A DNA stretch of 64,000 nt from Humibacter ginsenosidimutans (lineage in GTDB: Bacteria > Actinomycetota > Actinomycetes > Actinomycetales > Microbacteriaceae): assembly GCF_007859675.1 (NCBI RefSeq), contig NZ_CP042305.1:2046001-2110000 (forward strand). Reading direction: 5' to 3'. The position numbers and the translations under genes are program-made. Below are positions 44,818-57,000 of the stretch, piece after piece. Positions within the stretch are counted from its first letter, which is position 1. Every line of letters starts with the position of its first letter. Below the pieces are notes generated by a model. It ran no database searches. It was not told where the DNA came from and saw only the letters and a program-made list of their open reading frames with translations.

Positions 44818-46779
44818 CTACTTGCTGCTCTTCCCGTCCGCCCCGCAGCCCGGCGTCGTGAGGGTGACGGGCGTTGGGTGTGCGAGTGCCGTCGTGTACA
44901 CGCTCAGCGGGCCGTGGCTGCCGGATCCGCCGGTCATCGTGTAGCTCACCGAGAGCTTCTCCCCCGGCGACAGCAGCACGGAGATCTTCGCCACCGGTCG
45001 CCCGAGGTTCTGCCCCGTGTAAGTGGGCTTCACCGCCTGCCCGTTGACCTTGTAGTCGCTCATGGTGCCACCGACCGTGCCGTACAGCGTGACATCGATG
45101 GCCGTGCGGCCGTTGTAGAAGACTCCGATGACGTAGGAGGGGAGCGTGCTCACCGCGTTCGCCGGCGTCTTGTCGTCGAGCACGACCGTGCTGGTGAGCG
45201 TGGGCTTCGACGCCGTGCATCGGTTGCTCGTGACGGTCACCGACGGGTAAAGGTAATAGTCGAGCTTCGCCGCGGTCGTGTCATTGAGAAAGACGCCGAC
45301 GCCGGTGGTCTTGGCATTGGTGGCGGGCAGCGTGCCTGCGAGCGCCGTCGGAGCGATGAGCTTCTGCTCCGCGGCATCCGCGCTCCAGAACAGCAGACGG
45401 TGCTCGGTGACGGCCTGGCTCAGCGCAGTGAGCATCGGCATCGTCTGCAGATTGCCCTTCTCGACCGTGTCGAACACCGATGCCGCCGCGGCAGCGAAGA
45501 AGGCGTCTTGCATCTTCGGATCGCTGTATCGGAAGTACACCTGGCTGAGCAGCAGCTGAACCGCATTGTCGCTGGTGAGCACGTCACCGGTGCTCAGCTT
45601 GATGGGGCCGGTGGCCTTGAGCAGATAGCTGAGCGCCACCGGATCGAATGACATGACGCCGTCGATGGGTGTGCTCGAGTGCTGCTTCCAGAACGCGCTG
45701 ATCAGCCTCGCCGTGGTCGGAAAGTCGGCTGGCGTGGTGGTGTCTTGCATGTAGCGGCCGATCTTCGACCCATAGAGCGCCTCCATCGAGGGGTCGAGCG
45801 CGACGATCGGCTGGGCGAGGCCGTTGTCGAAGTCACTGCTGCTCGCCTGGGCGTCGATCGAGATCGCTCCGTCGGTCACGGTGACCAGAAGCAGAGCCGC
45901 CGGGTTTCCCGCCCAGCCACGCGTCTCGGCGTTGTTCTCGAACAACATCAGGTAGTGCTTGGTGCCATGCTCGCCGAGCGCGGTGGGGAGCACCTTCACG
46001 GCGGTCTGCACACCCCTGAGCTGCGGCGCCAACGAGTCGAGCGCAGACGAGAGCTGCTGCACTCCGGACTTCACCGGCCCGATGAGCCCCGACGTGTCGA
46101 CCGTACGCAGGTCAGCCTGCGCTGCGTCGACGGCCTTCGCCGCACCGTTCACCGTGTTCGTGACCTTGCTGATCGCCTCGACGTTGATGCGACCGTTCTG
46201 CGGCTTGAACGAATCGAGTGAGAGAGCGGATGCCGGCACCGCCGCATTCGCCGCCACCGTGTTCGCCGAGTCTGCGGCGACCCGCACCGCGTGCAGGTTC
46301 GCTCCGATCACAGGCACCCATTCCACGGATCGCCAGAGGATGCCGTCGGTGGCGGAGGCGGCTTTCGACGTGTGCTGCTGCATGGTCTTCGCCGCGCTCT
46401 GAGCACTGGCCGTGTTGCCGGACAGCATCCCCGCCTCGACCTGTTTCGCCAGCGGAATCGCCGCCTCGAGTTCACTCCTGGCCGTCAACGCCTTCGGCAC
46501 CAGCAATGCACCGACGACGACAACCCCGAGCACCACAACGACGATTCCGACCGGCACCCACAGCCTTGCGCTCTTCAGCAGCGGCCGTCGACGCTTGCGG
46601 CGGTGCCCGGTGTCCGGTGTGTCGTCCATTCCGAGGAGCTCGGCGAAGCCATCGGCCGGCTCACGTTCCGTCGGCTCAGGCTCTGCACGCGCACTCTCAG
46701 CAGCCGCACGTTCCGCGCGCTCGCGTTCGGCGCGTTCGCGCTCCCGCAGCTCACGCCGCGATTCGGGGGTGTCGGGCAT
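44818..46779 (-). CDS. DUF4012 membrane-anchored protein
   Basis: 653 residues. A Glu/Arg-rich cytoplasmic tail (1-70), one membrane helix (about 72-95), then a large extracytoplasmic part: helical Ala-rich segment (about 100-270) and the DUF4012 core with LMLFENNAETRGWAGNPAALLLV, and VLTSDNAVQLLLSQVYFRYSDP. Its role is unknown, but the family is usually encoded in actinobacterial exopolysaccharide clusters, and a LytR/CpsA-like role has been guessed. It converges on gtrA with 12 nt between stops. Confidence 0.85.
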   Translation of the reverse strand: MPDTPESRRELRERERAERERAERAAAESARAEPEPTEREPADGFAELLGMDDTPDTGHRRKRRRPLLKSARLWVPVGIVVVVLGVVVVGALLVPKALTARSELEAAIPLAKQVEAGMLSGNTASAQSAAKTMQQHTSKAASATDGILWRSVEWVPVIGANLHAVRVAADSANTVAANAAVPASALSLDSFKPQNGRINVEAISKVTNTVNGAAKAVDAAQADLRTVDTSGLIGPVKSGVQQLSSALDSLAPQLRGVQTAVKVLPTALGEHGTKHYLMLFENNAETRGWAGNPAALLLVTVTDGAISIDAQASSSDFDNGLAQPIVALDPSMEALYGSKIGRYMQDTTTPADFPTTARLISAFWKQHSSTPIDGVMSFDPVALSYLLKATGPIKLSTGDVLTSDNAVQLLLSQVYFRYSDPKMQDAFFAAAAASVFDTVEKGNLQTMPMLTALSQAVTEHRLLFWSADAAEQKLIAPTALAGTLPATNAKTTGVGVFLNDTTAAKLDYYLYPSVTVTSNRCTASKPTLTSTVVLDDKTPANAVSTLPSYVIGVFYNGRTAIDVTLYGTVGGTMSDYKVNGQAVKPTYTGQNLGRPVAKISVLLSPGEKLSVSYTMTGGSGSHGPLSVYTTALAHPTPVTLTTPGCGADGKSSK

Positions 46780-47001
46780 CCGTCAAGTCAATCAGGCACA
46801 GCGAGTTTCAACCTGCGATCTCTCTCGGAGCAGGCGCCGCACGCCGTCCCCATTCATGGGTACATTCGCGCGGCATCCTGTCCAACCGGTGTGTGCAAGG
46901 GCTCGCCTGCTGCCAACTGGGCGGAGCGGGTCATCCCTTCGGCGTGAGTGCGGATCCTCCGCGAGAGGCGGATCGTGACGCACGGATGTGCGGCTCAGCC
47001 G
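46780..47001. other. Intergenic region DUF4012 / 1300-residue adhesin
   Basis: 222 nt with no gene. An imperfect hairpin GTGCGGATCCTCCGC-GAGAG-GCGGATC about 46948-46975 could end the adhesin transcript (minus strand). The DUF4012 promoter should lie near 46780-46900; no clear pair is seen. Confidence 0.35.
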
Positions 47002-50000
47002 CTACCCGAGCTCACCTCGGTTGCGACGGCGCCACCACAGCAGGCTCATCAGTGCCGCGCCGATGACCACCAGCACGCCTCCCCCGCCGACCAACGGCCA
47101 GATGTCGGAGCCGGTGCCGGGAAGGTTGCCGGCCTGCGGCGGAGTGGTTCCGGTCGGAGTGGGCGTGGGTGTCGGGGTGGGCGGTGTGGGCTCCGAGCAG
47201 GCGTCGTCGGAGACGGTGCGGTCGTTCGACAGCGCAGTCGCCTCGTTGTAGAAGCCGCCGCCCTCCTCCGTGCACTTCGTGCTGCCCGAGGTCCACGCGG
47301 AGTCTGCGACCGTGGCGTTCACGGTGACGACGAAGACGTCGCTCGCCGCCGCCGCCAACTCCCGCGTGCTGGTGAGCACCGCATCGGTGCCGCTGAACGT
47401 GCCGCTTGTGGGACCGGTCCAGCTCGCGCTGTTCACCGTGATGCCCGTTCCGAACGAGAGCGAGTCGGTGAGGTCGTATGCAGTCGCCACGTAGGTGCTC
47501 GCGTTGGTGACCGTGATGTCGTAGACGATGGTCCACGAGCCGTCGGCGTTCTGCGTGGTGCTGTGCACGGTCTTGTCGATCGTGACCCCCTGCTGAACGG
47601 CGTCGTTCTCGATGGTGCACGTCACGACCTGCCCCGGGTTCAGCGCGCTGAGCGTGGCGGTGCCCGTCGTGTCGCCGGCCTGCACCGTGGTGGATCCGCC
47701 TGAACTGTCGGTGCAGACCCAGTCCCCCGCCTCGAACTGACTGTCGTCGAAGCCCGAAATCGGTGCCTCGCTCAGGTCGTAGTCGACGCCAGCGGACACC
47801 GCGGTCGGCCCCGCGGAGCCGTTGCCGGTGACGGTCGGCGAGTCACCGCTCGCCGGCGCCCCCGTCAGCGTCCAGTTCGTCGCGGGTACCACTTCGCCGC
47901 CGACCTGTTTGACCAGGCTCAGCGTCGGAGCGACGTCATCGTTCACGAAGCGGCAGACCACGGTCTGGAGCGGGTCGAGACTGACTGTCGCTGCGGAATC
48001 GGCAGTGAAGGGACCGTCGTTGACGCTGCACGTCAAGGCGGTTTGCGTGTAGCCGGAAGGGCCCTGCTCGGAGAGCGCGTAGGTCTGGCCGGGCAGAACG
48101 TTGAACGATTCGCCGACGAGCGAGCCCGTCACGGTCTGCGCCACGACTCCGGAAGGCACTGTGCCGGTCGGCGTTGCGGTCAGCTGCCAGTCGCCCGGCA
48201 CGGCCGACCCGCCGTTGTCGTTGATCACCTGCTTCTCGAGAATGAGGGTCGCGGTCTGGTTCACGGCGGTGCACCGCACGCTGAAGCCGAGCGGCACGCT
48301 CACCCCGCCATTGATACCGTCGCTGTAACCCGCGATGACGTTTCCCTCGGCATCGACCTGCACACACGTCATCGAGCCCGTCGACAGCGGGTTCGACTGC
48401 AGGTTGGTGCGCTCGTCGACCTGCTTGTAGAGCGGATCACCACCGCTCTCTGCGAGCTGATACGTGACGTTAGGAGTCACGGATGCCGACACCCCGCTGT
48501 GTCCGCTCGGCCCCGGAAGCGCGCCGTCAGGGGCGATCCCGGTCAAGGTCCATTCGGAGGGGTCCGCATCACCGCCCTGCACCTGCTTCACGAGCGTGAG
48601 CTTCGTGTCGCAGGTGACGGTGTTGGTCACCGTGACCGTGTTGTGCTCCTGCGTGAGGGTGGCCGTATAGGGCAGCGCGGCATCCGTCGTGGCGCCGTTC
48701 ACCGAGGTGACCTTCGACGAGTCGACCGTGCACAGCGTGGGACCGATGATCGTCGTGTTCTCGTCGATCTGTGCGGTGTCGTTCACCGAATAGCCCGTGC
48801 GCACCACATTCCACGGCTGAGGAGTCGCACCGACGCTTCCTGGACCGGTGAGGGTGGCGCTGGCCAGGAATGCGGCGGGCTGATTCGGATCGGCATATGT
48901 CTGCCCGTTGATGACCCACTGCTTCGACAGCGTGACATCTGCTGTGGGGCTGGCCGCGCGGTTGTAGACCGTACAGCTCACTGCTTGATCGGAGCCCACT
49001 CTGGCCGTGAATCCGAGGCTGCCCGAGTTTCGCACCGTGACCGCCAGTCCGGTGTTCAGGTCCGTGCAGACCGCGTTCATGCCCGACACCTGTTGCAGGG
49101 TGAAGCCGTCTTGCTGTGTCTCCGTCGCTGTGAAGTCGGCACTCGGTGTGCCTCCGGGGAACGCCAGGCCGAACCCGATGGCGCCGGTGCCGGATGCCGT
49201 CTCTCCTGTGCTCGGGGACACGGTCACGCCGTTGTCAGCGCTCGCGTCGAACGTCCATCCGCCTGCCGGTTGGGCTCCGTCGGTCGAGCCGGGAGGCGCT
49301 GTGCTGGGTACGACCTCCTTCACCACGGAGACGGTGCCCGCACAGTTGCCCAGTGCCAGGTTGCGGAGGGCTGTGCCCACTTCGCCGTAGTTGTCGGTCT
49401 GGTAATAGTCGGCCGCAGCCGTGTTCGACCCGTTGTAGGCGACGGGACCCGAGATGGCCGCGAGGTTGAGCGCAGCCGAGGCGCTGGAGACCCCGCTCCC
49501 CACGCCCACTGCGATCACGCGCGTCGTCAGGTCGGACTTGATCTCATTCGCGGAGAAGATGCCGTTCTCCACCTCGCGCGCACGGGTGAAGTTGCCTGGA
49601 CCCTGTTGCGGGTCGTTGTAGTAGGTCGGGCTGCCGTCGGTGATGACGACGACGACGTTGTAGTCGGAGGCGTTCGCCGCCGCCGAGGCGAGACCGCGAT
49701 CCCAGTTCGTGCCGCCGCCCGAGGTCCAGTCCGCATAGAGAGACTGGAAGGCGTTCGCCTGCGCCTGTGTCGTCACCGGCATCAGACCGGGGTAGTTCTG
49801 CGTCGCTCCGCTTGCCGGCGACAGCGTGGAGAAGGAGAACAACGCCATGCTCGACGCCGTGCCGACGAGCGAATCGGTGAACGTGTCGGCAGCGCCCTTC
49901 AGGTCGCCGATGTCATCGCCGACCGACCCGGAGAGGTCGAGCACGAGGGCCACCTTCAGACCGCACTGCTGAATGAGAGTGGGATTCGCCCGTGACTGCT

Positions 50001-50904
50001 GCCAGATGCCGCCCGAGGCCAGCCGGGTCGTGTTGCCGGATCCCAGCATGAACCCGTTGCTGCCGGTCTGCGTCGAGCTGTAGGTCTGACCGCCCAGAAG
50101 AGCGGGAGTCTGGAAGGCGTACGGAGTCGACTGGCTGCCCGTGCCGTCGCCGTTCCCTGTACGCAGTGACGTGTTGGCGACCCAGCCGGTCGGCACGCCT
50201 GTGCTCGCCTGGCGCACCCAGAACTGCTTGTTGCGGTTGGTCCCACCAGGGCCCGTCGCCGTGACGGTGAAGTTGCAGTCGCCGTCTGCGTCCGACACGC
50301 ACGTGAAGAGCGCGGCGCCTCCGGTCTGAGCCGCATACAGGCCCAGGGTGACACCGGCCAGGCTTGTCACGCCCGTGACGCCGCTGCGGTCTCCGCCGAC
50401 CTTGACCGTCACCACCGAGGTCGTCGCCGTGGGGGCGGGCACGACCAGCGGAGTGATCGCCTGTGCCTTGAGCTTCGGGCCCCCGCTCTGCGTCGGCTCG
50501 GGTGTTGAGGGATCTGTCGGGGCGGGCGTGCTCGTCGCCGAGGATGAGCCGGATTCGGTCGGCGTCGCTGACGGCGAATCAGGAGGCGAGCTCGTGGGGC
50601 TCGCGGTCGCATCGTCCGTCGGGGTGGTACTCGAGGGACTCGAGCTCGGCGAATCGGTCGGCGTGCCTGTGGCGGTCGCATCGTTGCCGGACTGCGTTGC
50701 CTGCGCGCCCGTCGATGATGAGCCGTCGTCCGCGTGCGCCGGAAGACTCAGCCCGCCGAACGCGATCGTCACCACGACGGCCGGAGTGATCATCAGAGCG
50801 AGCTTCATCCGCAACGATGGTCTGCCGTCGGCGCCGAGCGACGGCAGAGGACTCGTGCCGCGTCTCGACGAACGCAGAAACCGATCGGACCGCTTCGGCA
50901 TCAC
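47002..50904 (-). CDS. LPXTG-type von Willebrand A adhesin, 1300 residues
   Basis: Signal peptide with a long basic N-region (cleavage near LPAHA-DD, residue 58), a Ser/Thr/Pro-rich stretch (60-140), a VWA domain (about 315-520) with the metal site DLSGS (323-327), Thr and ITDGSP (421-426), then beta-sandwich repeats, including LTLVKQVQGG, LILEKQVIND and LSLVKQVGGE (about 660-1100), a DUF11-like unit (about 1107), a Pro/Thr linker and the sorting signal LPGTG (1261-1265), membrane helix and RRR tail. It is surface-exposed and wall-linked by a sortase not in this window. Likely adhesion or pilus-like function. Confidence 0.88.
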   Translation of the reverse strand: MMPKRSDRFLRSSRRGTSPLPSLGADGRPSLRMKLALMITPAVVVTIAFGGLSLPAHADDGSSSTGAQATQSGNDATATGTPTDSPSSSPSSTTPTDDATASPTSSPPDSPSATPTESGSSSATSTPAPTDPSTPEPTQSGGPKLKAQAITPLVVPAPTATTSVVTVKVGGDRSGVTGVTSLAGVTLGLYAAQTGGAALFTCVSDADGDCNFTVTATGPGGTNRNKQFWVRQASTGVPTGWVANTSLRTGNGDGTGSQSTPYAFQTPALLGGQTYSSTQTGSNGFMLGSGNTTRLASGGIWQQSRANPTLIQQCGLKVALVLDLSGSVGDDIGDLKGAADTFTDSLVGTASSMALFSFSTLSPASGATQNYPGLMPVTTQAQANAFQSLYADWTSGGGTNWDRGLASAAANASDYNVVVVITDGSPTYYNDPQQGPGNFTRAREVENGIFSANEIKSDLTTRVIAVGVGSGVSSASAALNLAAISGPVAYNGSNTAAADYYQTDNYGEVGTALRNLALGNCAGTVSVVKEVVPSTAPPGSTDGAQPAGGWTFDASADNGVTVSPSTGETASGTGAIGFGLAFPGGTPSADFTATETQQDGFTLQQVSGMNAVCTDLNTGLAVTVRNSGSLGFTARVGSDQAVSCTVYNRAASPTADVTLSKQWVINGQTYADPNQPAAFLASATLTGPGSVGATPQPWNVVRTGYSVNDTAQIDENTTIIGPTLCTVDSSKVTSVNGATTDAALPYTATLTQEHNTVTVTNTVTCDTKLTLVKQVQGGDADPSEWTLTGIAPDGALPGPSGHSGVSASVTPNVTYQLAESGGDPLYKQVDERTNLQSNPLSTGSMTCVQVDAEGNVIAGYSDGINGGVSVPLGFSVRCTAVNQTATLILEKQVINDNGGSAVPGDWQLTATPTGTVPSGVVAQTVTGSLVGESFNVLPGQTYALSEQGPSGYTQTALTCSVNDGPFTADSAATVSLDPLQTVVCRFVNDDVAPTLSLVKQVGGEVVPATNWTLTGAPASGDSPTVTGNGSAGPTAVSAGVDYDLSEAPISGFDDSQFEAGDWVCTDSSGGSTTVQAGDTTGTATLSALNPGQVVTCTIENDAVQQGVTIDKTVHSTTQNADGSWTIVYDITVTNASTYVATAYDLTDSLSFGTGITVNSASWTGPTSGTFSGTDAVLTSTRELAAAASDVFVVTVNATVADSAWTSGSTKCTEEGGGFYNEATALSNDRTVSDDACSEPTPPTPTPTPTPTGTTPPQAGNLPGTGSDIWPLVGGGGVLVVIGAALMSLLWWRRRNRGELG

Positions 50905-51096
50905 GAGCCACCCCTCGCCATTCGAGCTGTCACCGTCGCAATCGAACGGGATCCCCTCAACTCGAAATGAATATCCTTCAGCATAGGCGGGTGCTCAGGC
51001 GAACAACAGGTTCCCAAAGGCCTTCGGAGCGCATCAGCGGATGCCCCGCCGCAGCATGTGCTGCAACGGGGCATCCTGGTCGGTTCGGGTCAGCTC
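50905..51096. terminator. Two-part hairpin after the giant adhesin (51039-51076)
   Basis: An outer stem GGATGCCCCG/CGGGGCATCC (51039-51048, 51067-51076) encloses an inner stem GCAGCA/TGCTGC (51051-51056, 51059-51064). It lies about 20 nt past the minus-strand stop at 51097 and is a strong terminator candidate, although without a T run. The rest of the gap holds the promoter side of the 1300-residue adhesin; no boxes are clear. Confidence 0.6.
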
Positions 51097-54000
51097 CTAC
51101 TCGAGCTCACCCTCGTCGCGGCGCCGGCGCCACAGCCAACCCATGAGCGCGGTGCCCACCACGAGCAACCCGCCGGCCCAGCCGAGCAGCGACCAGATGT
51201 TGGAACCCGTATCGGCGAGAGGACTGCCACCGTTGAGGTAGACCGTGGCGCTGGCATCCTCACAGCCCGTCTCGCTCGCGTTGTCCATGTTCTTGAAGCA
51301 CAGCGTCGCCGTGTTCGTGATGCTGGTCGCGGTCGTCGTGGGCCGCACGCTCACCGAGAGGTTGACCGCCGGTGTGCTCGGCGCGCTCAGTGAGATGTCT
51401 CCGAAGAGCGTGCAGTTCAGCGTGCCGCCGTAACCGTTGGCGTCGGTTCCGGTGACCGCGCAGTCCTGCCAGCGCGGGAACGCCGTGGTGCTGGTCTCGA
51501 TCTTGGTGACCTTGATGTCCGACGGGATCGGGTCCTTGATCGTGACCGGGCTCGCGGCGCCCAGGTTGAGGTTGTGCGCTGCCATCGAGTACGTGAACGA
51601 GCCACCCGGTGTGGTGTTCGTCACGCTCGCGGTCTTGGTGAAGCCCACCTGGGTCTCACGGGCGACGGCACAGGCCGCTGTCGCCTCCGGGTAGTTCACG
51701 ATGTAGGTCGCGGTCGGGTTGACCGACACCGTCACCGTGGACTGGTAGCGCCAGGCATCCGTCGCCACATGGGTCGGGTCGTAGACCAGGCCTGCGAAGG
51801 CCGGCACGCTCGGGTCCGGAAGCACCAGGACGCCGTTCACATAGTCCGACTCCTGGATGGGCCGCCAGCCTGGGAACCCGATGCCGATGCCCTGCGGGTT
51901 CACCGCACCACCCGGCCAGAGGATCGAGCCGGAGTCGCCGCTGTGCAGCGTCTTGGTGAGTGATGCCGGATCCGGCGGGAGGTCGGTGCTGGGCACGCCA
52001 CCCTGACCCGGCTGGTTCGCCGTCCAGAGCAGGGTCACCGGATCGCTCGACACGTTGTCGGTCGTCTGGATGTCGTAGTGCAGGTACGGGATGTCCGCCT
52101 TGCACTGCACCCACACGTTGGCGTCGACTGCCTTCTGAGTGACCGTGGCGGTGCCGCAGTCATTCGTCGGGTCGATGTCGTTCGGCATGCTCACGCACGC
52201 CGTGTTCGAGATGTCGGCCGGCGGTGTCACCGGAGCAGGGCCGTCCTCACCGGGCTGCACGATCGGAGCGGTCTCCGTCACCGGGTTGACCTTCACGAAC
52301 AACGTGATCGTGTCGGTCTCACCCAGCCCCATCGAGGCGATCGCGATGGTCACGGTGTTGGTCGTCGCATCGTAGCTCGGCGTCCAGCCGGCCGGGATGT
52401 CGGAGAAGCCGTTCGTGCCCTGCGTGGTGTCGAGCGAGATCTCGCTCGGCAGCGCGTCGGTCACGGTGGATGCTCCGACCGCCTCGTCGCTGTTGTTCGC
52501 CACCTCGAGCGAGTACTCGTACTCACTCGTGGCGCCGGCGTCGTCATCCACCGGACCGGTGAAGTGCTCACCGTCCTGCAGCGCCGACTTGGTGATGCCC
52601 AGGTCGAGGTGCGGTTCGTGGGTCGTGGTCGTGCAGCTCGAGCCGTCCTCCGGGAAGTCGTTCTGCACGTCGCCGGGCGAGTAGACCTCGGCTTCGACCT
52701 CACCGAGGCAGTAGCCGACGGTGCCGGGCTCCATGGTGTTGACCAGGTCGGCGCCGTCCGGTCCCGGATCGGTGCTGTCGACTGTCACCGTGAACGAGAC
52801 TTCAGCGGTGCCGTCTGCGTCGATCGCCGGCAGCGTCCACGTGAGCGTGTGGTCGCCGTCGAACGCCAGGCCATCGGGAAGCGGGGTGTCCAGGGTGGCG
52901 TGGTCGAGCACGCCGCTCAGGTCGTCCGTCTCGGTCTGACCGGCAGGGAGATCTGCATCGGTGTAGTTGTACGCGTGCAGCGTGTACGTGATCTGTCCGC
53001 CGGGCAGCACCTGGTCGTTGTTGTTCGGGTCGTTGCCGGCCGTCACCTCCGACGTCTTCCAGAGCACCAGGTCGGGAGTGTCACTCGTCGTCGAGCAGTT
53101 GTTGTCGCCGACGCAGGTGAAGTTCGGCGGCGGTGTCAGCGCGTTGTAGAGCGACACGCCCCAGGCATCCTTGTTGACCGTGTAGGAGTAGGTCACCACG
53201 AACGACTGCGAGAAGTCGACGCCGGTGTAGCTGTTCAGGTTGAAGAACACACCCTGATCGGCTCCCGCGGAGTTGAGGGAGACGCTCCCACCGTTCGTCA
53301 CAGCGACGTCGCCGTTGTAGGTGGCGTCCCCGAGCCCGGTCAGCGGGTCGATGTTCTCCGCGGAGGCGAACAGCGGCAGCGCCGGCCACGACGTCGTCGG
53401 GTCGTGGGTGATGGTGACCGTGTAGCCGATCGTGTCACCCGGCATCACGCTCAGACCCTTGTCGCTGGTCTTCGCAATCGTCCACTTCGCCGGTGTCGGC
53501 GTGTTCGTGAACGTGCAGGTGACGTTGTCGCCCTCGGTCAGGTCGACCGACGGGTTGTCGACATCGATGCCGTCGATGGTCTGCTTCGTGTTGTTGTCGA
53601 CACAGGTCAGATCAGTCAGCGTGTAACCCTGCGTGCGGTAGGTGCCGTCCGCCAGCTCGCTCAGGTCGTACGTGCCGACCTTCACGCCCTGGTTGACGAT
53701 CGAGTCCGAGCCGCCCGCGCCGGTGACCTTGGTCGGGCCATCGGCCGTCAGGGTCCAGTCGGAGGGCTGGCCCGCACCGGTGAAGTCGCCGCTCGACGCG
53801 ACATCCTTCACCAGGGTCAGCTTCGGCTGGATGGCGGTGTTGGTGATCTCGCACGATGCACTCTGCCCGTTCGCGACGGTCAGCGTGGCGGTGTGCGTCG
53901 TCGGATCGGTTGCTCCGACGCTGCCGCCGGTGCAGGTCCAGGTGCCGGCGACGAAGCCCGCGGGTCCGGACTCACTCAACGTGTACTGGCCCGCGAAGAT

Positions 54001-57000
54001 CGCGACGTTGTTGACGCCACCGGCCGTGGTCGGATCTCCGTTGCCGGAGACCGTGCCCTGACCGGTGATCTTGATCGGGGTCGCCGTCAACGTGAAGTCC
54101 TTCGCGGTGACGTTGCCTCCCGCCTGTGTCTCATCGACGTCCTTCTTCAGCGTGAGGTGCGCCGGCTGGTCCTGGTTGGTGAACGTGCAGTCCACGTTGT
54201 CGCCGACCGCCAGCGTGAAGCTGGGGTTGTCGACGCCGACTCCCGACATGGCCTTCCCATTGTTCGTGCACACCAGGTTGCTGAGCGTGTACGCGGCCGA
54301 GTTGCCCGGGTTCTCGCTCAGCGTGTAGGTGCCGACCGGGGAGACCACATCGGTCACCGATGCGTCGCCGTCCTTGCCCGTCACGCTGGTGTTGCTCGGA
54401 CCGGCCGCCGTCAGCGTCCAAGCCGTCTTGAGCGCGCTGCCGCCGTGCGTGTTGTTCACGGTCTTGTGCAGTGTGATCGTGCCGGACTGCGCGGTGTTGG
54501 TGTACCGGCAGATGACGGTCGTGGCGTCCTTCGGGATGGTCAGGCTCGTACCCTGGTCGTCCGTGCTGCCGAGGGACACGACGTTGTCGCCGTTCTTGCA
54601 TTCGAGGGTCGAGGTGTAGCCGACCGCACCGTGTGTGACCCCCTCTTTCAGGTGCACTGTCGAACCGGTGTACGTGCCGGCGCTCGCTCCACTGTTTCCG
54701 CTGTCGACCTGGTTGCCGCCCACAGCCGTGGACATCCACGGGGTGAAGTACTCTCCACCGGTGATGAGCAGGTTGGCGGTGTCATTCGCGACGCCGTTGA
54801 CCCACGACTTGTACAGCCACACCGTGGCCTTGGTCGCACTGTTCTCGAGCGTGCACGTGACCGTGCTGCCTGCGGTGACGGTCTTCGGGATGTTGAAGCT
54901 TCCGTCAGCGGCGACGGTGACTCCGTTGTCGCAGGTCAGGGTCTGCGTGTAGCTCGCCGCATTGTCGGCGCCGAGCGTCTCGCTTCCCTTCAGCGACGCT
55001 CCGACCGGCACGTTGTCGATCGTTGCGGTCTCGCTCGTCTCTGGTGCTGTCACCGTGCTCGAGTCATCCGACGCCGAACCAGGAGCGGTCTCCGTCAGGT
55101 GCAGCACCGTGGTGTCGCCCGCGTGTGAGTTCTCCCATGCCTTCTGCAGCACCACGTTCACCGTCTTGTTGGCGTTGTGGAACGTGCAGGTCACGTCCTT
55201 GTCGGGCATCGTGAACGAGCCGCCCGTTGGCGTCGCGTTGTCACACGTCAGCGAGCTGGTGTAGCTGCCGCTCGGTCCCGCAGTCGACTCCGCGAGGTTC
55301 ACGGTCGAGCCGACGCCGACGGATGCCGTTGCCTGCTGCGTGCTGGTGAAGTCACCGCCCGTGGTGGTCGCCTTCACCGCCGTTCCGTTGTTGATGCTGA
55401 GGTTGGTCGAGTCACCGGCGATCGAACCGGTCCAGTCCTTCTTCAGCGTGACCGTGTGCGTGTTCTGCGTGTTCGTGATCGTGCAGCTCAGGCCCCCCTG
55501 AGGAACCGTGGCGTTGTATCCACCGGAACCGAGTGCGACAGAACCGCTGCCGCAGTCGATGGTCGCCGCGTAGCTGCCGAGCGGTGATCCGTTGGTGCCT
55601 TTGCCGCCGAGCACTTCGGCGAGGGTCACGACGGTGCCTTGCGGAATCTGCGCAACTGCGGCATGCCCGGCGTCGATGCCGTTGGTGCCGTTGTAGGTCG
55701 AGGTATTGGTTCCCGGCGTGGCGCCGTTCACGATGATCTGCAGCGCCGCCGTGTCACCGTTGACGCCGCCCTGCCAGTTCTTGGTCAAGGTGACCGTAGA
55801 CGCCTTGGGCGTGTTGACATAGGTGCAGGTGACGTCGGAGCCGTCCGTCGGCGCCGTGAATGCGCCGTCCTTCACCGTCACGTTGTTCGAACAGGTGAGG
55901 GTGCCGTTGTACTGGGCGTAGTTGGTCAGGCCCGGCGTCTCGCTGAGAGCCACGGTGCCGCCGCCGATGACCTTCGTGCTGACACTCGCCGACGGCGTGC
56001 TGTCGACCTGGCCGTTCGTTCCCACAGTCGCAGTGGTGCTGGCCGCGGTGCCGAAACCGGCCTGCGGTGCGATCTGCAGGGTCTCGGAGTCACCCGTGGA
56101 GCCGATCTTGACGCCGCCCTGCCACTTCTTCTGCAGGGTCACCGTGCTCTGCTTCGCGGTGTTGGTCACCGTGCACGTCACCCCTCCGGCGACAACGACG
56201 GTCACCGGGTCGTTGTTGGAGTCGACACAGGAGACGGCCTCGTTGTAGCCGCCGCGATTGGTGCCGAGAGTCTCATGTGCACCGATCGTGGTCCCGAGAG
56301 CGACCTGAACCTTGTTCGCCAACACATCGGTCTGCGTGGCCACCACCGAACCGACCGTGCCGCCGACTGTGGAGAGCCCGCTGTACGGGGTGCCGTCGAG
56401 GTAGACCGTCGCGGAGTCGCCACCGATTCCGTTGATCCACGTCTTCTTCAGCGTGACGGATGCGGTGCTCAGTTTGTTCTCCACCTGGCAGCTGACCGAG
56501 GTGGCTGTCTTGGGCACCGTGATCTGGTAAGACCCGTTGACGACGGAAACGGTGATCGATTTGCCGCTCTGGTCCTCGCAGGTGTAGCCGACCGTCTGGT
56601 AGGTGCCCACATTCGTGTGGCCGGCGGCCGGAACGACCTCCGCGATCGTCACGGTGCTGCCGAGAGTGGCGTTCGCTGTCGCCTTCTGGCTCGAGACCTG
56701 CCCCAGGGTTCCGTCGGCGACCGCGATCGCACCCGTTGCCCCTGTGACGCCACTGCCCGAGATCGTGAGACCGGCGGTGTCATTGGCGATCGACGTGTCC
56801 CACAGCTTCGAGAGCGTGATGGGCGCACTGCCGTTGCTGTTGGTGAAGGTGCAGTTCGTGTTCGCCTTCACCTGGAAGGTGTACGACTTCGTGCCGTTGG
56901 AGTCGGTCGTGGTGACCGGCGCTCCTGCACACACGAGGGTGGTCGTGTACGCACCGTCGTTGTTGGCCATCGTCTCGCTGACCGTCACGTCGCTGCCGAT

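Noticed and set aside
52078..55128. A 1016-codon open frame on the plus strand inside the giant adhesin gene, and other long antisense frames nearby
   Set aside because: It encodes Arg/Val/Gly/Asp-rich sequence without domains and mirrors the adhesin's codon bias; high GC at third positions opens antisense frames.
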